DNA of 64,000 bases, taken from contig NW_024104909.1 in assembly GCF_003945595.2 (NCBI RefSeq), positions 620,001 through 684,000 on the forward strand, in the 5' to 3' direction. The stretch comes from Pipra filicauda. Its lineage: Eukaryota; Chordata; Aves; Passeriformes; Pipridae. The notes under the pieces are model-generated. The model was given only the letters and a program-made list of their open reading frames with translations, had not been told where the DNA came from and made no database searches. The translations under genes were made by a program, and so were the position numbers. Of the stretch, positions 50,401 through 59,655 are shown piece by piece (within the stretch, counting starts at the first letter, position 1; each line of letters starts with the position of its first letter).

Positions 50401-53400
50401 TTTTGTCACGGCAAAGCTGTGGGCTGTGGGACCATGGTGAAATTGGAGCTTCTGCGGGTGACAAGCTCAGCATGCCCTTAAAATCTCCTCAGAATAAAGA
50501 ATGTACTAAGTTATTTAAATTATTAGGGAACATCTGTTAATGGAGATGTCAGACTCTCTTGGGTTTTCAGTAGCTGGTGTCTTTGCAGAGCAGTGTGTCC
50601 TGGGTCTGGCTCTGCAGGGAAAACAGCCACATACAAACAGCCACATGTTTTGGAGGGTTTCTCAGAGCCACAGGGAGCATTCAGGCATCCAAGACTTTTT
50701 GCCTTTTCCTCTTGGCACTGAAGTGTTGTGCATGCTCTTAGTTTAATAAACCATTTTTCTGTCCTATCATGGATGTATCTGAGGCACAAGCTGACTCAGG
50801 GTTTGTTTCTAATCCTAGTTCAGGAATGTTTGAGATTGCAGAAGCATCTGGGGTCAGGACTGGGACTAAGATTATTATCCATCTCAAAGAAGACTGCAAG
50901 GAGTTTGCAAATGAAGACCGAGTGAAGGGTGAGTGGAGGAGGGCGATGCTGTTACCCCCAGGGGCTCTTTGGAGGCTGTTGGTGCCCGTGAGTGGGAGGT
51001 GATTTTACAGCGTTTTTCCTCTCCTGCAGCTCCTTTCACCTGCAGTTACTGAGGGAATTCTTACTGTGTTGTTTTCACAAAGGTGACTCTTCTGTGTCTT
51101 CTTTCCATTCCAGAGGTGGTGACGAAATACAGCAACTTCATCAGCTTCCCCCTGTACCTCAATGGGAAAAGAATTAACACGTTGCAGGTGAGCAGGAGGC
51201 CACAGGCAGGTCACTCGTGGAGATGAACCACTTTAATCCTCCAGTGGAGGCAGGAAACAGGATAAAGCTGCTGCTGTCCCTGGAAATCAGGGGAGGATTG
51301 TCCAGCATGTCACAGACCTTGTAGTGATCAGTTGATTAGAACAAAAGGAGACAATCCAGCAGAAGTTGTGCCTGGAGCTGCTTGTTTGCATTTATTGTAG
51401 AGTATTCTTGCAGATTGGCAAGATCTGGGTCTTCCCTTAACCTGAATTATTATTTCAGTGCTTTATAATGCTTATTTTAACTGTTTAAGCCAGGTGGCAT
51501 GTTAGTGCTGTAGGGATTGCTCATATCACTGGTGTGCTGACACCTCTCCCTGCAGTTCTTTTTCTTCAGCATGGGATAGCCAGTGCCAGGGATGGGTTGG
51601 GCTTTTTTAGCAGCTCAGCTCACAACCTGATTTATTCCCCTCTCCTAGCTGAGCACTGCTTGATGCTGGCATTTTCTGACCACTTAAATGATATTGCAGC
51701 CAGATCCATTTTAGTCAGATGTTCTTGGCCCAATTGCAGGCATCACCAGGGAGAAATTAATTATCTTTAAAACAAAAATCGATGAATCGTTTTCCTCCAG
51801 CATCTCCTTCTCTGATTGTTTAAAGCAGGTAGGGAGCATGTGTGTGGCTTCTTTTGTTTCCTGGAATGTGGCACTGACTGAACAAACTTTCAAGACTGTA
51901 CTTAAAACATTTTATCATGTTAATTTATCTAAGATTCTGTAATTGCTGTTATTAGTCACTGATTATTTATTTGGATTCCTGCATAATAGTGTTTCTCTTC
52001 CAAAGGCTTTCTAGCTGTGCCCCTTAATTAGACAGCTGTTTGCTCTCTCTACCTGACAATCAATAGAACAGGCTCCCTGGAGAAGAGCAGCAGTAGAGCA
52101 AGGGGTGAAATGCCCTTAATAGAGTCATGGACTTTTATCTCCTCATCAGAAAGTCTGTTTTCCCTTGAGATACAGCAACAGCTTTATTCATTATGCTCCC
52201 GTTTCGTGCCTTTTCTTTATCCAGGATCTTGGCTTTGTGTTTTTCCACACGTCAGTGTCAGTTCACTGCAAACAGAGCCACAGTTAGTTCCCTGGTGGGG
52301 ATTCTCCTAGATGAGTTCCTGAATGCTTGCCATGTATCTCACAGTATGGAGCTGGAGGCTTTTCCAATCTAACTGGGATAAATGTAGCACAAGTGAGCCT
52401 CTGGGAATGCAACACTTTACCCAACACAGCTGCTGTAAAGCACCTGAGTTCCCAGTGAGTCCCTAATCCTACCTGTGGTCCTGCAAACCCTCCAGGACAC
52501 TTGTGTGTGCTGGAAATGTTATGAAGCCACCTGTGGAACAAGGCTCTGAGGCAGAGGAATCCTTAAGGCAGCAGGGCAAGGCTGCCAGGGCCCTGAATCC
52601 CTTGGACTCTGGTAGGTGGAGGGTGGGCTGGATGCTTGTGTTGCCCCCAGAAATCGCTCCTGTCACCCTTGAGGGCTTGGGTGGCACAGAGTGGCAGTGG
52701 GTGAGGTTGGTTTCACCCCGCTGGAAACATGAGGTTCTTAGTTGAGTGCCACATCTTTGCTAGAGGGGAGTCTTTTGCTGAGGTGCTGAAAACTGAGATG
52801 TGATGTGAGCATGGGCTGAGTGCTCCAGGAAGCGTTGGAGGGGTTAGAGCAGCAGCAGGTGGAAGGCATGGCCATGGGGCAGGGCCTGCTCTGGACCCTG
52901 TGGCTTCAGCACACATGTTGATATGTGAAACAGTATGGGAACACTTTGTGACCCTGCAGCAGGGATGGCTCAGTGGTTCACAAAGCATCTCCTAAGCTGC
53001 TCCAGAACAAAGCAGCAGAAAACAGGCAGTGCAGGAGTTCTTCACAGGTTTTCAGCTGGGCTAGTGACCTCCATCACAGAGGCAGGCTGAATGCAACAGA
53101 CTCACTTGAACTTTCACTTTTCCTTTGCTGGTCAGGCTTTGAGATATTTGACCAGTACTGCCAGTCAGCCAAGCTGTGGGATCTGTCCAGGATGCTCTTG
53201 GCCATGGGCAAGTGTGAGGCAATGGAGATTAGCCAAATCCCTTTTGTTTTGGGCTACACAAAGCTGCCTTATGTATGCTACAGGGCAAGAGGTACCTCTG
53301 AGGTCGTCTGAGGGACAGTCATTTCTAGTCAGTGCCCCTGGGTTATGCAGAGGAGTCTGTTTGAAAGATCTTATTTCCTTGCTCCATCATCCTGGAGGGA

Positions 53401-56400
53401 AAGTGCACCTCAAGGAGAGCCCTGTGCTGTGAAGCCATAAGTCTTCAGAGCTGATGGGAAGTCCTCTCCCTGCTGCTCCTCCACAGGCTCTCTGGATGCT
53501 GGACCCCAAGGACATTGGAGAGTGGCAGCACGAGGAGTTCTACCGCTTCATAGCGCAGGCGTACGACAAGCCCCGCTACGTCCTGCACTACAGGACCGAC
53601 GCTCCCCTCAACATCCGCAGCATCTTCTACGTGCCCGAGCAAGTACGTGTCCTCCTGCCCAGGGAACGTGGGACATCTGCCCAGGGAACGTGGGACATCT
53701 GCCCAGGGAACGTGGGACATCTGCCCAGCTGCTCTGAAAGGGGAGAACAGGAGAACAGGACAGCTCCTTAGGGAAGCTGAGGCTGCAGAATGTCAGGGAG
53801 GAAGGAGTATCCCCTGTGGCATCTCTGCGGTGGACTGGGGGCCACAGGGTGGTTGTGGGGATGCTGAGCCACAGGGGAATGGCTCAGGTAGGTCCCCAGG
53901 AAAACCAGCCAAGATTTCAGCTCTTGTTGGGTTCAGCAGTGTAGGGAAGACCACAGGGTGACCTGGTAGTGTGCAGCTGGGTGCCCTGCACAGTGCTGGC
54001 ATTACCTCCTGTCTCTTGTTCCTGCAGAAACCATCCATGTTTGACATCAGCAGGGAAATGGGCTCCAGCGTTGCCCTCTACAGCCGCAAAATCCTCATCC
54101 AAACCAAAGCTGCAGACATCCTGCCTAAGTGGCTGCGTTTTCTTAGAGGTGTGTGCTGGGACCAGGAACAGTGGGCTGTGGCCCATGGCTTCCTGAGGGG
54201 TGCATTCCTGAGCCTGGCACTCGTGTCTGCCTCACTGTTCAAGGGTTGCTCTGTGTTGCAGGTGTTGTGGACAGTGAGGATATACCTCTGAACCTCAGCA
54301 GGGAGCTCCTGCAGGAGAGTGCCCTTATCAGGTAAGCCAGAGGTAGATCCTGTGGACTGCTGAGGCTCTTTCAGCTTCTTGCTGGCTGAGAAGGGAACAC
54401 AGTGGAATAGTTAGAGGGGCTTGGAGGGACCTGGCATGTAAACTGCAGCATCCTTGAGAATTTCTGTAGTCTACAGAGTGAGTTGTTTCTCAGACAGCTG
54501 CCATTGTTGGAGTATGAGAGTAGGCTCTTCCTCCTTAAGACCAGAGTTTGTTACCTTGTTGGGTTTGATGGCTGACTTTGTATTCTACAGCTGGTGAAGT
54601 GCCTCTGCCTTCACTGTAGTCAGCAAATAACGATGTCACTTCACAGTGGATTTTGAGGCCTTCAGAAAGAGTTCCTCCAAGTGTAACCACCCCTGTATAG
54701 CCACCCCTGTCCCATGGTTGTGGGAGAGAGGCAGATACCCTGGCACAGCTGGTTATGTGCTGCAGCATCACCGAGTCACAGGTCATGAGGATTGGAGCTT
54801 CAGCAGAACATTTGTACTCAGCTCTGTCTGTCTGCAGCTCAAGAGCTGCTCCTGCCTGAGATCAAAGAATAGGTGTAGAGCTATGAGGGGGAGGAGATGG
54901 TGGACCACTACAACCCTGCACAGACAGAGAGACATTCACCTAAAACCTCTTGTCTTGCTCTAGCAGCTGTCTTTAAAAAGACTTGTTCCTGCTGCAGGAA
55001 GCTCCGTGATGTTTTGCAGAAGAGGGTGATCAAGTTCTTCATTGACCAGAGCAAGAAGGACCCTGAGAAATATGCCAAATTCTTTGAGGAGTACGGGGTA
55101 TTCATGAGAGAGGGGATTGTCACAATCGCAGAGCAGGATGTCAAGGTACCAGGAGTCCTGAAGCACCACAGCTGATGGGAAAGATGGCTTGTTCCTACTG
55201 TGAGCTGGGATGAGCGGCACTGCTACTTCTCCATGAAACCTGCATGCCTATAACTTGTGTTCCTGGGTCTACCCAGACATACTGATTCTGTAGTGCCCAA
55301 ACTCTCCTTTTTTCTCACTGGGCGCTGCTTCCCACTTTGAGACCCTGCAGAGTCTCTATATCCACACTGTTGTCACCCCTCCCTGATGCATATGAACTAC
55401 AACATCCTGTTGTCCTCTGCCTGCATTCCCATTTTTAGGAGAGTTTGACCTACATCCTGTCTAGGTCACTCTTCTGCCTCCTTAATATCTGGAGCAGGAA
55501 AGGAGAGATTCAGAATCCCCTGAGTCTTTTTGCAGAGCTGCAAAAGAGGCCTGTGTGCTACAACAGGAATTCCTGGGGCTGGGAGCGGTCAGGTGGAGGT
55601 CCAGTGAGGTGCCCTGAGCTCACGGGAGCATGTTTCCTGCAGGAGGACATAGCCAAGCTGCTGCGTTACGAGTCGTCGGCGCTGCCCGCGGGGCAGTTGA
55701 CCAGCCTGGCCGACTACGCCTCGCGCATGAAGGCCGGGAGCAGGAACATCTACTACCTGTGTGCCCCCAACCGCCACCTGGCCGAGCACTCCCCCTACTT
55801 CGAGGCCATGAAGAAGAAGGACATGGAGGTGGGTGAGCAGCGGTGCCATGGCCAGGGGAACACCACTGAGCTGCTGCAGCAGTGGTCAGGGCTGGCGCTC
55901 GGAGCTGAGCAGGGCAGCGAGGCCGGTGATGGAGCTCTGCCAGTGCGGGGCCTTTGCAGGGTGCCTGCTGTCTCTGCTCAGACCATGGTGTGAGGCCAGG
56001 AGGGACCTGTCACACACTCTAACCACAATACAGGAAAGACATTAAGCTCTTAGAGAGCATCCAAAGGAGGCCACAAGGATGGTGAAGGGTCTGGAGGGGA
56101 AGCCGTATGAGGAGCAGCTGAGGGCGCTTGGTTTGTTCAGCCTGAAGGAGACAGGTCAGACCTCACTGGTGTCTTTGACATCCTCCTGAGGGGCAGCACC
56201 AATCTCTTCACTCTCATGGCGATTGACAGGACTGAAGGAAACAGCATGAAGCTGAGTCAGGAGGTTTAGGTTGGAAATCAGGAAAAGGTTTTTCACCCAG
56301 GGGTGGTCGAGCACTGGAACAGGCTCCCCGGGGCAGTGGTCACAGCACCAAGCCTGTCTGAATTCAAGAAGCATTTGGACAATGCTCTCAGGCACATTTG

Positions 56401-58931
56401 TGGGATTCTTGGGGTGTCCTGTGCAGGGCCAGGAGTTGGACTCCATGATCCTGATGGGTCCTTTCCAACTCAGCATATTCTGTGATTTAGTACTTGTGCA
56501 AACATCTAGTTCTGACACCTGTTTCATACCTGTGCTGAATCCCAGAGCAGGAGCCCAGGAGCTGCTGTGCAGGGCTGTAATGGTGTTTCAGGTGACCTCT
56601 GTGGGCACGTGCCCCTTTCAGGAGTGGGGTCAGTGGTGGTTCTGGACTTGTTCAGGTGCAGACCTGCCACCCATGTTAATAAATCACTCCAAGGGTTTGC
56701 TTTCATGGGGGGCCCTGAGTGATAATCACCATGGGGTTGGACTGTGAGTTTCTCATGTGATGTTCCTGCTGTTTGGTGCAGAGTTGCCTTGGGAAGGAGG
56801 GAATGCTGTTACATCCCAAACAATGTGTTGCTGTCCCTTTTTTGGCACAGGTGCTGTTCTGCTATGAGCAGTTTGATGAGCTGACACTGTTGCACCTCCG
56901 TGAGTTTGACAAGAAGAAGCTGATCTCTGTGGAGACAGACATTGTTGTTGATCACTATAAGGAAGAGAAGTTTGAGGAGAGCCGCCCAGGTGAGGCTCCC
57001 CTGGCCCATCCTGCAGCCACCCTGTGCCACCAGTGAGGGGACACCTCTACCCCTGCTCCTGTAGCTCCTGAGCAAGAGCCCTCCTTTCCACCCTGCCATT
57101 CTTGTGCTCTGAGGCAACTTGGAGTTCTTGCAGATCCTTTTCATCCCACATGATCGAAGTTCAAGCAAATTTGAACAGATGGAATGTCATGTGTGGCGTT
57201 GCCATGATTTGATTTTAACCCCACAATGTAAATCTGGTGCCCTGATAGAGGCAGGTAGGCCCTGGCAGGGCATGAACCCGCCCTCCCTGGGTATGGTGTG
57301 GTCTGGGATGAGGATATGTAGCTGTGTGCTGAGTGGTGCTGCCTTCCCATTCGCACAGGAGAATTGATAAATGGAAGTGTGAAATGGGCTGAGCTCAGCT
57401 CAGCTCACTGTCCACTGCACACTATAGATGCACACTCAGATGTGCCCTCTCTCCCTGCCAGCTGGAGAACGTCTGACAGAGAAGGAGGCTGAGGATCTGA
57501 TGGCCTGGATGAGGAATGCCTTGGGCTCTCGAGTCACTGGAGTTAAGGTGGATATTCTGTGTTTGGGTGACTGAGTACAGGAGATCCATGGAGGTAGTGA
57601 TCCGGGGAAAAAAGGTGGTGGTTGCTTGGGGATCTTCTGCCACAGATTTTTCTTTGGGCCCTGAGGGAAGTCGTTCTTCTCCATGCCTCCTGTCTGTAAC
57701 TGCTGTGGATGAGGGCATTTGTCATTTGGATGGTCCGTGTGGGAGCAGAAGAACCACATCCTAATGTGTAATGAGCAAAGTCCACGTTCCTAGTTGACGC
57801 TCATGTTACCAGAACAGGCTTTTTTGGTAACTTTCTTGCCTGTGGACTAGAAAGGTGTGTTAGCAGGGAGTGCTTTGGGTCTGGCTGCAATCCACTGCCA
57901 TTTGGGCCCCCAGCTTTCCTGCTGGTTTAGGCAGTGCCTGTGGGATGGGGGTGAATCATGTGGAGGCTTGGTGTGAGTCTGTGCTGAGGAGACTCCGAGT
58001 GCTCAGCCCTTGCCCTCCTGCAGCACATGCACTGTGTCTGTGCCGCAGGTGACGCCCCGGCTGGACACCCACCCTGCCATGATCACCGTGCTGGAGATGG
58101 GCGCCGCCCGCCACTTCCTGCGCATGCAGCAGCTGGCCAAGACCCAGGAGGAGCGAGCCCAGCTCCTGCAGCCCACCCTGGAGATCAACACTGGGTAAGA
58201 GGGGACGACACCAGCACTATTAAGTGCAGCTTGTGCTACAGTGCCTTAATCTGTGAGGCTGTGTGGCACCATCGACATGACCCACCCACACACACACATA
58301 GTGTCCAGCCCTCTGGGGACCAGGGGGGTTATAGGAACAGATGGGAGAGAAGAGAGAAGCCCCCAGAACAGGAGAAGGAAAGTTGCCTTTTGTGACCCAC
58401 CTTGGCTTAGCTGCTTGTTCGGGAAATAAATTTCTCATTGTTGCCAAAGTCACCAAGTCTCAGCGTTGATCTCTCTCTCTTACAGACATGCTCTGATTAA
58501 GAAGCTCAACGAGCTGAAGGACAGTCAGCCTGATCTGGCCCAGATGTTGCTTGACCAGGTGAGAGCCAGACCTTCTCCAGAAGCAGCACCATCCTCCCCA
58601 AAGCCAGCTTGCAGACCATGCATGGCAGGGAATGGCATTACAGTGGGCAAGAATCGCATCTTTCCGTGGTCCCTGGGTATTTCCAGGACTTGTGGTCAGT
58701 ATGTTTCCCTATCACGTGGCCTTGAAGACATGCCTGGTCTGAGAATGCAAGTCCTGGAGAGTGACATTCCCTTCCTCCCTCATGCAGGTTGCTCTTGCTG
58801 CTTATTTAGTGCTTTCTTCTCTTTTTCAGATTTATGAGAATGCCATGATTGCAGCAGGACTGAATGAGGATCCCAGGCCAATGGTGAGCCGGCTGAACGA
58901 ACTCCTCACCAGAATCCTGGAGAAGAACTGA
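35365..58931 (+). CDS. TRAP1: TRAP1, mitochondrial HSP90 chaperone (18 exons)
   Basis: TRAP1 is the HSP90 paralogue of the mitochondrial matrix. It uses ATP-driven dimer closure to remodel client proteins and affects respiration and oxidative-stress tolerance. Eighteen GT-AG exons join without a break into 716 codons plus TGA, close to the 704 aa human protein. Residues 1 to about 70 are Ala/Arg-rich with no acidic residue and end [13 protein letters not shown], a mitochondrial presequence and processing region. The GHKL ATPase domain follows ([37 protein letters not shown]), then the middle domain with the ATP-sensing Arg in LNLSRELLQ, and a C-terminal dimerisation domain ending [13 protein letters not shown]. 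The start is the first ATG in the CpG island, in a strong context (ggccATGG). The gene lies downstream of CREBBP on the same strand, as in mammals. Confidence 0.97.
35790..36210. repeat. Modular minisatellite with 40/49/58-bp units
   Basis: About nine copies begin with GGCTCATACAG-like sequence, at 35,810, 35,850, 35,899, 35,939, 35,978, 36,036, 36,085, 36,125 and 36,183. Spacings are 40, 49, 40, 39, 58, 49, 40 and 58 bp, that is 40 plus 0, 9 or 18. The common body is 'cagcatgtcccagttcctg'-like. It lies in TRAP1 intron 1, near the CpG island. Confidence 0.9.
37279..37358. repeat. 40-bp tandem duplication
   Basis: Two adjacent copies of a 40-bp unit containing 'ccaggaagag' and 'tgtgtttcctgggg', with a few differences, in TRAP1 intron 1. 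Confidence 0.9.
38326..38393. repeat. AT-rich microsatellite (TATAAA-type)
   Basis: Imperfect ATATAAAT/ACATAAAT repeats over about 70 bp in TRAP1 intron 1. Confidence 0.85.
40140..40316 (+). CDS. TRAP1: TRAP1 exon 2: presequence end and N-terminal strap
   Basis: 177 nt, phase 1 in and phase 1 out. It encodes [20 protein letters not shown], then [19 protein letters not shown] and [13 protein letters not shown]. The basic part ends near RTY, and STQTAE matches the start of the mature human protein, so cleavage probably occurs there. The acidic strap that follows regulates the ATPase cycle in TRAP1. Confidence 0.95.
40317..41721 (+). other. TRAP1: TRAP1 intron 2
   Basis: A 1.4 kb intron. Its last quarter is an antisense CR1 (41,333-41,708) that ends 13 bp before the exon 3 acceptor. 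A 177-codon ORF at 40,781-41,314 has no recognised domain. Confidence 0.85.
41333..41708 (-). mobile_element. CR1 LINE 3' end (antisense), next to TRAP1 exon 3
   Basis: It is a near-consensus complement of the CR1 3' region. It starts 'agaatcatggaatggtttgg' and contains 'gttgctccaagccccgtcc', 'gatggggcagccacagcttc' and 'ctccaggctgagcaacccc'. It is 5'-truncated with no ORF. It is one of the better preserved copies in the window. Confidence 0.95.
41722..41804 (+). CDS. TRAP1: TRAP1 exon 3: start of ATPase domain
   Basis: 83 nt, phase 1 in and phase 0 out. It encodes [20 protein letters not shown] and SLYSEKE, the first strand and helix of the HSP90 N-terminal domain. The acceptor ttttattccag follows directly after a CR1 element. 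Confidence 0.97.
42203..42343 (+). CDS. TRAP1: TRAP1 exon 4: ATP-binding helix
   Basis: 47 codons, phase 0. It encodes [20 protein letters not shown] and on to KGTITIQ. The Glu of RELISN is the HSP90 catalytic base and the Asn binds Mg-[11 protein letters not shown] replaces NASDALEK of human. Confidence 0.98.
42344..49368 (+). other. TRAP1: TRAP1 intron 4
   Basis: At 7.0 kb this is the longest intron of the gene here. It has no recognised transposon or RNA gene. A 315-codon ORF lies on the minus strand at 46,459-47,406, with no recognised domain. Confidence 0.75.
46459..47406 (-). other. Long antisense ORF of unknown meaning in TRAP1 intron 4
   Basis: The minus strand is open for 315 codons from an ATG. 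The predicted protein is Gln/His/Pro/Ser-rich in its middle and basic at its end. I recognise no domain, signal peptide or repeat. No splice pattern, CpG island or poly(A) signal was identified that would mark it as a gene. It is most likely a chance ORF in stop-poor sequence. Confidence 0.15.
49369..49440 (+). CDS. TRAP1: TRAP1 exon 5: ATP-binding DxGxG motif
   Basis: 24 codons, phase 0, encoding [20 protein letters not shown] and SGSK. The Asp of DTGIGMT binds the adenine base in GHKL ATPases. Confidence 0.98.
49838..49998 (+). CDS. TRAP1: TRAP1 exon 6: ATP lid and glycine-rich motif
   Basis: 161 nt, phase 0 in and phase 2 out. It encodes [20 protein letters not shown] and [20 protein letters not shown], then [19 protein letters not shown] is the invariant phosphate-binding loop of HSP90. 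Confidence 0.98.
50819..50928 (+). CDS. TRAP1: TRAP1 exon 7: ATPase domain
   Basis: 110 nt, phase 2 in and phase 1 out. It encodes [20 protein letters not shown] and [24 protein letters not shown] is the last GHKL motif, which contacts the phosphates. Confidence 0.98.
51114..51187 (+). CDS. TRAP1: TRAP1 exon 8: end of N-terminal domain
   Basis: 74 nt, phase 1 in and phase 0 out, encoding [20 protein letters not shown] and NTLQ. This is the junction with the middle domain. Confidence 0.98.
51188..53486 (+). other. TRAP1: TRAP1 intron 8
   Basis: A 2.3 kb intron with canonical ends. No transposon, RNA gene or coding exon is recognised. Confidence 0.8.
53487..53642 (+). CDS. TRAP1: TRAP1 exon 9: middle domain start
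   Basis: 52 codons, phase 0. It encodes [20 protein letters not shown] and on to [12 protein letters not shown]. The last codon is CAA before gtacgt. A short tandem repeat begins 15 bp into the intron. Confidence 0.97.
53657..53728. repeat. 22-bp tandem repeat (three copies plus a partial)
   Basis: Three exact copies of a unit made of gcccagggaacgtgg and gacatct, at 53,657-53,722, plus a 6-bp partial copy. It sits 15 bp downstream of the TRAP1 exon 9 donor. Confidence 0.95.
54028..54148 (+). CDS. TRAP1: TRAP1 exon 10: middle domain
   Basis: 121 nt, phase 0 in and phase 1 out. It encodes [20 protein letters not shown] and [20 protein letters not shown]. The following intron is only 113 nt. 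Confidence 0.98.
54262..54331 (+). CDS. TRAP1: TRAP1 exon 11: catalytic-arginine loop
   Basis: 70 nt, phase 1 in and phase 2 out. It encodes [20 protein letters not shown] and LI. The Arg of LNLSRELLQ is the middle-domain residue that contacts the ATP gamma-phosphate in HSP90s. Confidence 0.98.
54998..55145 (+). CDS. TRAP1: TRAP1 exon 12: middle domain
   Basis: 148 nt, phase 2 in and phase 0 out. It encodes [20 protein letters not shown] and on through [17 protein letters not shown]. It is highly similar to mammalian TRAP1. Confidence 0.98.
55643..55828 (+). CDS. TRAP1: TRAP1 exon 13: middle domain
   Basis: 62 codons, phase 0. It encodes [20 protein letters not shown], then [20 protein letters not shown] and AMKKKDME. 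The codon choice is GC-rich relative to the flanking introns. Confidence 0.98.
56015..56487 (+). mobile_element. CR1 LINE, 5'-truncated (sense)
   Basis: It matches the CR1 3' region: 'ggaggccacaaggatggtg', 'tgaggagcagctgaggg', 'aggtttaggttggaaatca', 'gagttggactccatgatcc', ending 'catattctgtgattt'. It contains no intact ORF. It occupies about half of TRAP1 intron 13. Confidence 0.93.
56851..56989 (+). CDS. TRAP1: TRAP1 exon 14: middle to C-terminal domain junction
   Basis: 139 nt, phase 0 in and phase 1 out. It encodes [20 protein letters not shown] and [20 protein letters not shown], then FEESRP. Confidence 0.98.
57462..57547 (+). CDS. TRAP1: TRAP1 exon 15: C-terminal domain
   Basis: 86 nt, phase 1 in and phase 0 out, encoding [20 protein letters not shown] and GSRVTGVK, the first helices of the dimerisation domain. 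Confidence 0.97.
58049..58194 (+). CDS. TRAP1: TRAP1 exon 16: C-terminal domain
   Basis: 146 nt, phase 0 in and phase 2 out. It encodes [20 protein letters not shown] and [20 protein letters not shown] to LEINT. It is GC-rich in synonymous sites. Confidence 0.98.
58486..58558 (+). CDS. TRAP1: TRAP1 exon 17: C-terminal domain
   Basis: 73 nt, phase 2 in and phase 0 out, encoding [20 protein letters not shown] and LLDQ. The acceptor follows a tctctctctcttacag tract. Confidence 0.98.
58830..58931 (+). CDS. TRAP1: TRAP1 exon 18: C-terminus and stop
   Basis: 33 codons plus TGA. It encodes [20 protein letters not shown] and [13 protein letters not shown], the final dimer-interface helices. There is no MEEVD tail, as expected for a mitochondrial HSP90. 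Confidence 0.98.
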   Translation: MYENAMIAAGLNEDPRPMVSRLNELLTRILEKN

Positions 58932-59655
58932 GCCCCCAAGGACTGAAGGATGAACTCTGTGCTGATCTCTCTTGCCTCAAGTGCAGCCACTCTCTCAGCA
59001 GCTACTTGTAGGCAGTGTCCAGTGTGGGATTCACAGGGCAGAGGGCAGGGACAATGCCAGGGACATCCAGCCCTCCCTGCACAAGGAGGAGCCACCTGTA
59101 ATTACCAGATCATACGTCATCAGCCTGTTCAAAGTGCAGTGTTCTTAGTGGGGACAAAATCCAGAGGTTGCTGCTTAAACACTGTGCCCAAGCCTGAAGA
59201 GCCTCTTTTCATACTGTTTCTAAAAATGGCCTTTCCCAAAACAGATGTTGGCAGCAAAATTCCCAGTTAGGTCTGTGAATACACCCCCCATCCACTGAAT
59301 CCCTGTGCACCATTGTGCTCTGAATAAGCACTGGCAAAATGAGTTAATTAATTAAGAAACCTCCAGCTCTGACCAAGCAGGAGGAGTTTGCTGGCATGGA
59401 TAGATTGCTGCCCTTGGCAGACACGGACACTGTTGGAGGAACATGTCAGTGCAATCCCATGGTAGGAAAGATCACTGAGCTGCTGGATAACTGAGTTCAT
59501 CGTGGTCTTGTGGAAAAAGGGAAGTAACTGGGAAACAGCCTTCCAGCATATGGCTTTCTGGAGAGTCTCCAGGGTTTTTGCCTCATCTGTGGGATAAACT
59601 GCACGCCTAGCTGATCTGTATTTATGATAAATAAACACTTATTTTCCAGACCCTC
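58932..59655 (+). other. TRAP1: TRAP1 3' untranslated region
   Basis: Sequence after the TGA up to about 20 bp past the AATAAA at 59,630-59,635. No coding potential is seen. The end is estimated from the poly(A) signal. Confidence 0.7.
59630..59635 (+). terminator. TRAP1: TRAP1 poly(A) signal
   Basis: AATAAA in 'tgataaataaacacttatt', about 700 nt after the stop codon, followed by T-rich and TG-rich sequence (cattgttggtctttgtgtcc). Confidence 0.7.
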
